From: Struthio camelus
Lineage: Eukaryota; Chordata; Aves; Struthioniformes; Struthionidae
Direction of reading: 5' to 3'
Assembly (NCBI RefSeq): GCF_040807025.1
Contig: NC_090943.1
Location: forward strand, 28,177,213 to 28,241,212
Length of the DNA: 64,000 bases
Position numbers and translations under genes: made by a program. Each line of letters opens with the position of its first letter. Position 1 is the first letter of the stretch. The notes under the pieces were generated by a model. The model did not search any database and had not been told where the DNA came from. It saw nothing but the letters and a program-made list of their open reading frames with translations. Of the stretch, positions 11,701 to 23,355 are shown one piece after another.

Positions 11701-13880
11701 TTGGTAATACGACATATGACCTTTGGTCGTAAACATCAGCTAACTTTTTTAAAAACAATCTAAGTGTTCATCTTCAATCTTTTAGCAGCTTAATTTTCCT
11801 AAAACTCTGGAGAATACAACCTAAAAGTCAAGTAAAATTGCTTATCTGTGCTATGAAGAATCAGCAAAACAATTGAAACTCTTACTGAGAGACCATAACA
11901 CATTGATGTGTAAGACTTTATTTTGTGAAATACTAATGAAGATTTTAAAAGACATTTAAGAAGGGAATATGAAAAGATTGTTTTCTTTCTGGAGCTGAAT
12001 TATTAGTAGGTTTGTACTGAGTTGCAGGATATCATTATTATTTTTACATCAGCAATGCCTTTCTAACCTCAATTAGCAGGAGACCAGAAGCCATGCTATG
12101 AATCTTTCACTGAAGTGCAGTTGTCAGCTATGTAAATGACTTCATAAATGTGTCCTGAAAATGGAATTGGTTTATGCAAATTAACCTGAACTACAGTTTG
12201 CAAGATGTGAAGTATAAGAAATGAGGGAATAAATTCAGTGGCATTCTGCAGCATCACTGGGAACCATTAAGGAAAGAGCATCACTTGGAGAAGCAGCTGT
12301 AAGTTCCATAGCAGGAGGAGAGAGTTAGCTAATGTTATCAGAAGTGCTAGGTAGGGGGGACATCTGTCCAACTCACCCTTTTCACTTGTAAAAGTCACTT
12401 TTCACTCTCCGAGTGTTTCTTCTCATGTGAACTGAAGTGTAATTTTAAATGTATGGTGGCCTCCTGGAAAAGCCCTACTACAAAAAGAGATAAGTTTAAA
12501 AGAAAAGATTAATGTTTCATATTCCTTACTGGTAACTAGCTCTTGAAAAGGCTTGGGAAGACGTATAAGAATCCTTGAAACTGTTCCCTTTTGAATTACT
12601 TGATTGCTGGCAGTCTGACAAAAAGAAATATAAATCTCTTTCCATCTTTCATGAGCCCCTAAAATTCGCTAATATTTGGTATTTTACCCACTATATTAAA
12701 GGCTTATCATGAGCTCTTTGCTTGAATCGTCGATTAACAATGTCTCACATACTGTTGTTATCTTTGCTTACTGATACAAAACTCATGTCTTTAATAGATT
12801 TAGTTCACTAAATCTGCAGGTACTGCTCCTTGGACAGTATTTTGTGTGTGTTCATACAACCCAAGTGGAATTCCTGACCCTAGAGATAATATGGGAAGTG
12901 CCAACGTTGACCTTAAGGGAGGCAGAATTTCAATCCTGAAATCAGAATGAATAGTTGACGAAGGATCGGACAGCCCAGAAGGCTATCTGACATGACATAG
13001 ATTCAGTTGTTAGGTTTTGGTTTGGTCGTATACAGTAGTACAGATTAACAATACACCTTCCTCAATTCTAATAGCCATATTTTTCTTTCCTGAGAAACGG
13101 GGAGCCTGCACTAACTGCTATCTTTATATTTGTAGTGTTTCCTTGAAATTCATTAATTCAAAAATGCTGATCACATTTTATTACATGAATTATGGTTTAT
13201 GTCAAGATAAAGTAACAAACCATACTAATTTAAGAAGTTGGCAATTACAGTGTCTTCTTTCCCAAAAATGTAAGCTTCTGCCATTCAATAAGTGGTTCTT
13301 ACTACTTGTACAAATATATTTCTTCTTTACCTTTATTCTTTGCATTTTTAGGAAATTGCCAGTGCACTGATACAAATGCCTTTCATATTGGGGCATCCTT
13401 TGTTTTCAACCTTAAAACATCTCAGATAACATGGGAGTACACAGAGTACCCCAATTCATTTGTAATCTTAGAGTTTCCCTAAGTATTTGATCAAAAATTC
13501 TCCAGGTGAAGGGTCTTAAAATCTAATATTTGCAACCAAAATACAGACCACTTACTTCCTGATGAAGTAAAATTAAAGACTGACACCTCCACAGAGGAAA
13601 TCATTTTCATAGTTAATCTACAAGGCTTGGGATGTGTGCATAATATGGTGTGATGTTCTTCACTCTCTGAGGTGAACCATGATTTTTAACAACTGCAAAA
13701 ATAAAGTAGCTATTCATAGGCTATAATAGGAATACTTGTACTATGCTAAATATGGAGAGTTTACTTTCTTTGGTCTTCATCTTGTTGCCTTGTCTGTCGG
13801 TTAAAGAAAAAGAAAACAAAAAGGACAAGGCAGCAGGAGGGACCAGTAAACCAGCCAAGCTAGAGTTACTGACAATAAGT
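2718..13880. other. AT-rich non-coding stretch (intergenic or intronic)
   Basis: No exon, RNA gene or recognisable transposon is seen. The reading frames here are short (mostly under 120 codons), start at arbitrary ATGs and match no family I know. A somewhat more GC-rich patch lies at about 10540-11150, with frames on both strands that I cannot identify. Small features include a 14-bp-period duplication at 5352-5378 and homopolymers near 6990 and 10431. Conserved non-coding elements could be present but cannot be shown without an alignment. Confidence 0.6.
5352..5378. repeat. Short tandem duplication, period 14
   Basis: GTTAACAACTGGT occurs at 5352-5364 and again at 5366-5378, separated by one T. 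It includes two GTTAAC sites. Likely replication slippage. Confidence 0.85.
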
Positions 13881-13904
13881 CACAGAATCACAGAATCACA
13901 GAAT
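13881..13904 (-). mobile_element. CR1 3'-tail remnant (three 8-bp units)
   Basis: Three perfect copies of CACAGAAT, which is ATTCTGTG on the minus strand, the 3'-terminal repeat unit of CR1 LINEs. The sequence that should follow inside a CR1 (the AACC/GGTT block seen at 45.3 and 56.1 kb) is not recognisable to the right. This is therefore either an extremely truncated insertion or a fully decayed one. A chance microsatellite is the alternative. Confidence 0.6.
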
Positions 13905-15573
13905 GGCGGTGGCAAATATTTATACTTCTAGGTCTGCAGAACTATAATGATCACTAGAAGCTTCTGAGGGAGCTGTTTTCCATTTCCAGAGGTAGTTATA
14001 ATTAAAGGTGTTGTTTCAGATGATACCTACAAAGAACCCAGTCGTCATGTACCATACACAAGTAGCTACTGGCACATGCTAGAGGCTGCACTTCTTAGAA
14101 ACAGTATGCTGCTCAGAGTGGAGTTAAGAGAGGCGAATTGTAAAGATGAAATATTCTATGTGCTAACAGAATGAGTGGTGTAAAGATATGAAGAAAGATG
14201 ATGTTTAGGAAACATAAAGGGGTGGAAAGACTAGACTTTTTTTTTCCTTTGTCATCCTACTCTATCCAACATCTTAATTTCTGGTAAAACCCTACTCTTC
14301 CTTTCCAGAATAAGTTTTTCCTCCTGGAAATCAGGCCATCTCTAAACTATTGACTTATTCTAAGAATCTGAAATTACTTCAGGCTCCACATTTACATGGG
14401 AAAATGCAGAAGAATGTTGAGGAGATAGGCGATGGAAGCTAGCCAGACCGTTCGGTGGGAAAAGGAGCATCAACAGGGCAGGTTTACCCATAGTCACACG
14501 GCTCAGCCCGTGCCAGTGTGGCGCTACACCTAGGCTTTGAATCGAGATTAGCAATGAACTCAAAATGCTTTCTGCACATGGGTATAGTACATAAAAACCT
14601 CATATAGTGCCCCCACTGGTGTTCCTTACAATGGACCAACGCTCAGTGATGCCAGGGACTCTCCTACTCCGTTATTGCCTCAGTTGGGAAATTGCTGGGG
14701 AAGCCCCACTCAGACGCAGAGGTGGTAAACACTCAGCATCGACCCTAGTGCGCCTTGTGTTTGTGTATCTGTCCCTGCTGGGAGTCCAGGTGGTGCCTCC
14801 ACCTTACCCTTACAACATTATGCTGGAATATATCAGACTTTAGTTTTAACATACAAATTCAGCTGTTAGATTTCTGAAGATTCAGATCATCAGATCATCA
14901 TAGCTCATCTTCTACAGGTACCACAAAATCAGAGAGTCTTTTTGAGTGGTTTAAGGCTCAAAGTTTATGACATTAGGTTTAAAAATCCAGATGGTGCACA
15001 GGTCATAGTTATCAGCAGAACTGCAGTAATAGAAAATGTAACATTTTAACCTGTGGTCAGGCTTCATAGCAATGGATATCCCATTCTATACTGATAGAGA
15101 CCAGAAGCAATTTATTTTACCAGTGTGGGATTACTGTGAAATAATTCCACTGTAATAAAGAAGGTACCAGATAGGTTTCAGATATGGTCTAGGTTTACTT
15201 TCTGGGGAAAAGATTTGAGAGATCAGTAGGTCTTTAGCAGATATGGCAAACTGCAAACTGAAGCTAGATCTACATAAATTACACTAGGTTCAGCTGTTAG
15301 TGGAAAGGACAGGCAATACCACAACTTACTTAGCAATATGGAGTCTGTTAGTTGAGACTTTAAAGTCAGAATTACATGGCTGTACTTGACAGTTTAAACA
15401 GGAGCTAGAGTCCTGATGAAACACTGCTACTATAGCTTCTATTGTATTAATTCAATGTGATTATCATTTATTTCCCTCTTTGCTTGCCTCTATGAATCTC
15501 AAAAAACAGGCTATTTTGTAGAACTGATAAAAGTGTACAGTGCAACATTTCACTTTGAATTTGTGAGTTCCTT

Positions 15574-15690
15574 ATAAGAATTATTAGGAATTATAATTAA
15601 GAATTATTATTAGGAATTATTAAGAATTATTAAGAATTATTATTAAGAATTACTATTATTCCTTATAGAATTATTATTATTCTTATTATC
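15574..15690. repeat. AT-rich minisatellite built on (T)AAGAATTATT units
   Basis: About 115 bp of imperfect tandem copies of AAGAATTATT/AGGAATTATT, with interspersed ATT triplets. The unit length varies by 3 nt because ATT is inserted or lost. The array ends in ATT-rich sequence (attattattattcttattatc). It is probably length-polymorphic. Confidence 0.85.
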
Positions 15691-15860
15691 TTGTGTCTTT
15701 TGTTGTTTCTTAAAAACACTGTGAAGCTGGCTTAGCATTCTTGAGAAAGCCCATAAAGCAATTTTAACTACTTCAGAGCTGTGCAACAGGCAGTGATGAT
15801 CACACTGCTATGCAGAGAGCTCAGCTGAGAGACTGTGTAGGGATTAGTGTTTTCCTGAAG

Positions 15861-15886
15861 ACACTGTCTATAGACACTGTCTATAG
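15861..15886. repeat. 13-bp perfect tandem duplication
   Basis: ACACTGTCTATAG is repeated exactly twice in direct succession at 15861-15873 and 15874-15886. Confidence 0.9.
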
Positions 15887-18800
15887 ACATAACTGGTCTA
15901 GCTATGTCTTAAGTTAATATTTACCTCCTATTGTGCTTCATTTGAGTCACTGGGAGAAATTTGCTGGGGACAGTTTCATAAGCAGTTGTAGCTTTTAATG
16001 TAGCTTTTCAAACTTTATATTTCCAGTCTAGCCTCTGTATCAAACACATAACAGTTTGATGATACAGAATGACTGCTTCATTTCAAACACTCTACTTGTC
16101 ACCTGGTTTCTTCTGGATGCTTTTCCCTTTTTTTATGAAAAGCTTCATCTGAGATACCAGGCAGCTCTCTTAGTACTGAGTACATACTAACCAGTATGGC
16201 GACAAATGAAAAGTTTGCACACGCCTGTTATATCAAACAAATCTACAGACGGAAAGCTCCTTCAGCAACAAATTCTTATAGCATCATGAAATAACACTGA
16301 TTTTAAGATGACAATTTTCTTTAAAGTGGATAAATAAATAACTTTTAATGTTCAATTCTATCATATATAATTAACAATTGTATGATTTTATCAAATAATA
16401 TATGTTGGGTTTATCATTGAACAACAGTACATTAACGGGGAAAATCAGTCTGTTAGGCTGCTCATTTGTTCTGTAGGACAAAATTAGAGTTCCTTTTTTT
16501 TTTTTAACTGACAGATTTGGACCTTTTATACTACATGTATAATACCCTAGTAGGGATGTGTCTTTTTATACTGCATGTAAGCAATTGTATAATAGCCATT
16601 TGCTAACTGCAGAGACCCATGCGGTCACTGCAGGTGTCAGGAGTGAAAAGCCTGTTGAAAACTCACAGCCTCATTGTTTCATGTCTCCTATTAGAAAGAC
16701 TACCAGATCTGATGCACTACCCCATACGAATGGTGAAGGGATGAGGCAGAGTATCCAGTGGTTGCACTGGCACAGAGAATCTAGTAATATTCAGTAAAGG
16801 CTGCATTCACAGTATGTATGTCTTCATTCATGGGTATGTCTTTGAATTTGCACAGGTATGATGCTGTATTCTCTTGTACTACCGCACAGTTAGAAATTGT
16901 TAGCTAAGCACTGCAGCCTGACTTATAAAAAGTAGAAGGTTGGAGTTGTTATACGGTGAATTTGTTCATCCTGAGTACTTCCATAGGCCCTGGTGCAGTT
17001 GTATCTGGCTCATCTTGCAGTCCACAACAAATGTTGTTATACTGTTGTATAACAGTATGTTATAGTGTTATTTACAGTGTCCGAGTGAAGTAAGAAGCTC
17101 TGCTGTTCTCACATCGCAGGTGGAAAATAAACAGCTCTAAAGTTTAATTAGGGCCAGGTCCAAAAAGGGAAAAAAAAAGACCAAGAAGATTTCTGCATCT
17201 GAAAGAGGCTTCCAAATCCCAAACTGCAATCCTAAGAAACTCTCCAGAGCTGCCAGCTCATACTGTGCACCTCTAAACTCATAACCACCCCTCAGACCTC
17301 CAGATTCTGAAGTCCTCCAGAAGCATACGTACCTACCTAGAAGCGTTTCAGCTTGGGCACAGCTGACCAGCTTAGCATGTAGGTCAATTTAAAGATCAGA
17401 TACCCTGAGAAGCCTCAGTAAGGCTAGTAAGGCTTTTGGGGTACACTGGTAGGCAGCCCTGCCTGGGCTGTGCACAAGTGTTGTAGACCAGTGTAGAAGA
17501 GACAGCACTCCTTTCATGTGAATAAGGGGCCTACTTCTTACATAACAGCCCAAAAGTGAAAGCACTTCTCAAAGAAGATCTAAGACAAGTTTGGCTGGGA
17601 TTACATCTCTAATATAAATTTCAGTGGCCTGGCTTTGCAGTTCTGGACCCTTCTTCCCAAATCCGCTTTGGACAAATTAGTACTGATGTGGCCAACATCA
17701 GTATGTTTTCTGATAGTTATTCAAGCTTCAGGGGTTAACTCAAACACAACTCTGACCCTCCTGTGCTTCATCATGATTAATTCTCCAGTGGTCCGACTTT
17801 CCACAGATATGAAAAATAGGAGCAAAAAGCATGTTCAGTTACGGACTGTGAGATTTGCATGCAAGAGTGCGTGAGTGTGTGCTTTGAAGACTGATATATA
17901 GTAAGGTCTGTAAAATCCCATCTTCTAAGAAAAGCAAAGGGCACTAAATAGTGAATTTTGTTCTTTTCTTCCTTCTTGTAAAGCAGCATAATTAGCTTGA
18001 TTATTTGGTAGTCTCTTGCTACTATCTTTTCACAATTTTTTTTAATATTTCATATTCATTTTCTTGTTTATACTAGTGATTGACAGACAATATCCTGAAC
18101 TGGTTAGTTCTGTTAATTGCTGTATGAAATGCTTAATCTCACATTGCCACTGATATTTTTCATGGCAAATCTAATTAAAAGAATTACTGATTGTTTTTTC
18201 TCCTTTGTGTGTTTCTTGTCATGGAGAGATTTCTTGAGATGCTTACAAGTACCTGTAATTTGTTTATTAAAAATATCATTGCTTCTCAAGTAATTTGAAA
18301 GTTTTAGATGACATATGAGCTTGCTAAAGGATTCTTTACCCCCAAGGTGGGGGGAAGGTTCTAAGCAATTCTTGCTAATATTTATGAAGCTTTTGTGCAT
18401 GGTGTATAGGCAATTTTTTTGGTATTCTCACTTCCAATAAGCTGAATACAAAAAATGGGAGCAATCATGAGGAGGGTAGATTTCAGAGATGAATAGCTAA
18501 GACAATTGCTAGAAGGGTGGAATCTTAGCCACAGTGAAGGTAGCAGGCTCGAGGTCTAAGTCCAAAAGCAGCCTATGCACTTTTAATAAACTACTATTTC
18601 AAAGAGAAATAGAGTTGGATAATTCTGGGTCCTCACTTACACATTCTGCTCAGGGGCCTACTAGAAGATTATGAGAGATACCTCTGTGGAAGAGATATTT
18701 TTTGAATTAGTGTCATAAATATTGCATGTTTGCATTGCTGCATTTGTCATACTTGCCAATGCATAATGGCTCTTTGCTAAGCTTGGATCTAGAGTCATTT

Positions 18801-20454
18801 ATGCTCTTGGAAGGGACCAGCAGCAAATTCTGTGCTTCTAATTTCTACACCTTGATCCATCTGAAAGTCTCATGCCAGGGAATTTATCGCTTCCTAAGAA
18901 GTAGAAATGCAGGTGGAATTAGAAAAAGTTAGAAACAAGAAAACTGCGAGGGGACTAGCACCGCATGATCCCTAATTCAGGACCTGTACAAATATCATAT
19001 TGGATTCTCAAAATAGTAATTGTCCTCATCTCAAAACTGAGAAAGTAAAGAATGGTAAAGGTAATTGATCTACTCCAAATTACATAAATACACACAACAG
19101 AATGGGATCTGAATCCTCAGGATCCTTGTTCAATAATGTTTATCAGAAAGCAATGGTCCTACATTTTTTTACTGTTTTTCACTTGTATTAATTAAGTTAG
19201 ATCCCAGACAGATGTTACCATACACATAATTACACGATCCCAAGCACTTTGAACAATCACAGTTTAAAGAACATGTCAAATGAGCTCTGATAGCTGACCG
19301 CAACTGTAAAGGCATGGTAGCTGATACGTTTCTTTTTTTTCAGCAAGGCGGCAAAGAACCTGGAAGATGGCCAAGCCATCTCCCCACCAGCGTGCTGCTC
19401 CCAAAGGAACGGTCCTGTTCCCCTCCTGCTTCCCCCCTACTCTTGCACATCTTCTCTTGTGGTTCTGGTCTGCCCCCACAACAAAACTGCTATACCAACA
19501 GATAGCTAACTGAGCAAGAAAGAGAATAGTCTATTGGTACAGCTGTCTGCATTTGCTTAGCGAAATATCGCAGCTGAGACAAAGCTAGAAAAAGAGGAGC
19601 TGGATTACCTTTTTCAGCACCATTGCGTTTAATTGTACTCTTAACCAGTTGCCATGGCTCAGCTGAAAATGATAAGTGAAGCATCCCAATTATTTGCAAA
19701 TACAAATCCTGTGCAAAAAGTTTCTAATAGGATATGAATAATAACATAAAATAAAACAAACTGTAAAATAGTACTCTAATATATAGACCTCATTCTAATT
19801 TAGGGTATGTACCAATAACTCACTATCCTGATAAATATACAAAAATATGATCACAAATTGGGCCTTCCGTCATGAATGACTGCCCAGGTATTGTTCAGAG
19901 AGATGCTATGAAGTGTACATGTAATGATACCAAGAAAGTTATATAGAGCTACTAGTATACTGTCAAAACCCAAAATTATAATGAAAAAAATGCTCTACAT
20001 CTACTGTTCTGCATCCTACTAATTAGGATCAAGGACAATATATCTTCTTACAAAGTCAGAAATATTATACTCAGCAAAATTAATACATATATATGTAAGA
20101 CAGTGCAGGAGAGTAATGTTTCACTAATTTGGCCTAATCCACCCATTTTCCAGTTCTTTCCACTTCCTTCTGACCAAATCCTATATTTCAAATTTGACAG
20201 CTTTCTCTATTATGTTCTTGAAAACATCCTCAAAAAATTGCTGGCAGCTGATAAATTTTAAGTTAAGTCTGACTCAAAAGATTTTTCTTATGATAAATGT
20301 TTGAATCTCAAGTTATTCTAGAGGTATGGCATTTATGAAGAAAAAAATAGGGAAAAAGGTACCAAAATTTCATTCATGATGAGTTTTTACAATAGCTATG
20401 TGTTAAAAATATTTGCTGGCTAGGCTACCGTATGGATAGCCTTCACTTGCAGAA

Positions 20455-20488
20455 CAGTTACCAAAAAAATACAGTTACCAAAAAAATA
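20455..20488. repeat. 17-bp perfect tandem duplication
   Basis: CAGTTACCAAAAAAATA occurs twice head to tail (20455-20471 and 20472-20488) with no mismatch, including the same A7 run in both units. This suggests a recent slippage event. Confidence 0.9.
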
Positions 20489-21992
20489 GAATTGGAAAAA
20501 CCTTTAAGAAATAGTGCTTTTGTTTTCTGTCAGATGATTGTAGCTAAATGGACGATTTTACTATAGAAACATCCTTCTGTAGAACTAAAATCTTGTAGAA
20601 ACGCCAGGTGGGAATAAAAGCTAATTTTTATCTTTATATGAAAATATATATTTTCAAATAACTCAAATGACAGATTATTAAAATATGTTCTAGCTGTTGG
20701 GAGCTTGGGGTTTGTGTGTATGCTTTACGAATATATGAAATGCTCTGTGCTTTTCCTTTGAGTGTTATGGACCATGTTTATGGTTACTGAGCTTATTTAC
20801 TTTCTAACCGATGTGCTAATCACTTCGAAGGTGGGGGCTATTAGCAAGTCATTATGAGCTAGCAGCAAGTAAATTAAATAGATGTAAAACACCACATGAT
20901 TCCTCATTTGCTTAGAAGAGCAGCTCTGCAGGGGAAAGGTGCAAGGCTTGAAAAAGCACTAATAATAAGTATTTTTGTGTAATGCAGGAAGTGCTTTGCT
21001 TGCTATGTTGCCAAACTTCCGCTTGGCTTCCTCAACAGCTCCAGAGAGCAACGTATCATGGGTAGCTATGTGTCAAAAGTACTTATGTTATAGTTATCTA
21101 TAGACTAATGACTGTGATGTGATTGTGTTTCTTTTGTAAGAGGAACATGAGCAAAGTCAAGTGATTAATCTCTCAGAAAGTTTCTTAGCATTAAGGACTC
21201 AGCAACAACAGCAGGTTGTTGTTGGGGGCTTTGGGATGGGGAGAGAAAGTCGTATTTTTTCCTTATTAGAATAAACATATGATAACAAATGTTAATATTT
21301 CCTGTCTTTCTGTGTAGAAATTAATGTACTTGGTTAGTTGGACCTCCTCTGTAAATGTACAGGGGAGCATGTATTGGCTTGTGGTACAAAAATCAGCCTT
21401 CAAATCATAACTTGTAATCTGGACTATGTTCAGCTGAACGCTATCTGCTCTCAATTTCAGCTCCAGAGCCCATTTTAAAAAGAGATTGGCTGAAGCTACA
21501 AAACCTGGGCACATGTTTTTAATGCTCGCAAATTTCTGCTGTAGCCTGAATTGAAGGGCTGGTCCACGGTGTATAGCTTCATAAACAGATCAAGGGACAT
21601 AGTATGTCCAAGCACTGTGTTAATATAGTATGTTGGCATTATCCAGTATGTATTCTGTCGACACAGTAAGCTAAGGCACGTGATGCTTGAATTACTTATT
21701 CAGGTCCATTTAAAATGCTACAGTCAAAAGTATAATCAAAAGTAGAAGTGCAAAGTCCCATTTTTTTTTTTTTATCTATCAATCTGAATGGCCTGTGTTT
21801 AGGGAAGAAAGCTGGAGGACCCTCACATCAAACACTTCTCTTCAGATTGCTTGAGCATCTGAATATGCTATCTCTAATTAAAATAAAAGATGACTATTGT
21901 GTGTGTCTTTGCATTGTAAGATTTCAGTAAAAACAGCAAAGGTAAATACTGAATATAGGGGTGACAGTTCAGCTGAAAACATGCTAGTAAGA

Positions 21993-22046
21993 CTTAACTC
22001 TTATCTCTCGTATTTGAGAGATAAGTGACAAATATGAGAGGTTAAG
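21993..22046. repeat. Nested inverted repeats (hairpin)
   Basis: CTTATCTCTC at 22000-22009 pairs perfectly with GAGAGATAAG at 22016-22025 across a 6-nt loop. A further pair lies outside: CTTAAC at 21993-21998 and GTTAAG near 22041-22046. The second GAGAG at 22036 offers a competing partner. Function unknown. Confidence 0.75.
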
Positions 22047-23337
22047 CTTATTTTCTTGGCTGAGAATCTTCTTCCTCTAATATCCCTGTCCGGATATCAG
22101 TAAAAATTAAAATAAGACTTATACCCTGTGAAATTTCAAATATGCAAAGAGGTGTGCATGCAATCAAACCTTACTTCAGTGAACAGGGAGTTACCCTAAT
22201 TGAACAGATCTGATTTCATTTGCTCTGAACAACAATAGCTGAGAATTCACTGTGTTTCAGGCTGTAATTGTTGTTAGTTGCTTAACGTGTAGAAAAATGA
22301 TACGTAAGGGAATCTTCTGTTGCCGATCTCAGGAAATATGAGTAATCCTGAGGGCAGCAGTTGGACCAAGGCTGACTCAGCTCTACGTAATACGTATAAA
22401 CTCATTAGCAAAGCAAGACATTGATGAATTATTCTGGAGAAAACATGGGGGGAAAGTGCTTTCCTATGTCTTTAGTTAAGACAGAGCGATAAGGATCATC
22501 TTTGATTTCGTCTGCCTGGTAGACTGAAGTTTTTCACCCACCTCTGTCCTCTTCTTCCATACCTCCTTTATGCTTACCCTGTCAGCCAGCAGTGAGCTAG
22601 AAAACGTGTAGGTTCTAAATCTGAGTGCCAAGAGCTTTGCAACCCTTAAAGCAGGGAGTAATTATGAATTGGATACTTCAGGCAGAAGGAACAAAATTAA
22701 AGGTAGTTTAGAGCTAGGGATGGTCCAGCATACTTGGTAGAAGCTCACTTCCAAAAGAAACCTGGATAGCTGGGGGAGCAGAACCACTGCTCTGTGGCAG
22801 AAATTTACTCTTAAACTATCCTTGAACACAGACCACTCACTGTAGGGCAAACATTCCCATAGTAATGTTTTCTCATAGTAATATTTAAGTCTGCGATTCT
22901 GTCGCATTGGGAGTGTGCTCCCTGTAACAGTGAAGTTTCCTTCAGTGTTGATAAGGAAGGGGGACAGACTTAACCATCATAGAGGGAGATTTTTTTCTAA
23001 TCCCTTTTCTCGTTTTGGGAGTGGAGTTGCATAGGGTTCTTCAGAACTGAGAGGCAGGAAAAAATGAGTCATGATCAAACAAGCCTTTCCAGTTCACTTC
23101 TGTGTAGACATGAAGTGGTAGTTTTAGTATGATATATAAACAAAGAACTGTTTGAAATGGGAAAGAGCTGAATTTTTGGTTTTGCAAATGTCAAATGAGA
23201 TGTTTAATGATCTCAGAAACTTTTCTTCAATTCTTTTGTTATTTCACTGGGATCAAACATTTCCTGCAAAATCCATCAGTTTCGATGGACACATTTTCCA
23301 GTAGAAAAATACTTAAAGTTAGAAATGATTAGGGTGG

Positions 23338-23355
23338 TTTTTTTTTTTTTTTTTT
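23338..23355. repeat. Poly(T) tract, 18 nt
   Basis: An uninterrupted T run in AT-rich non-coding DNA. No insertion signature is seen. Confidence 0.85.

Noticed and set aside
14360..14830. CpG-bearing patch with a TATA-like ACATAAAAA, considered as a solo LTR
   Set aside because: No paired terminal repeats, target duplication or primer-binding site could be found; too little support to call.
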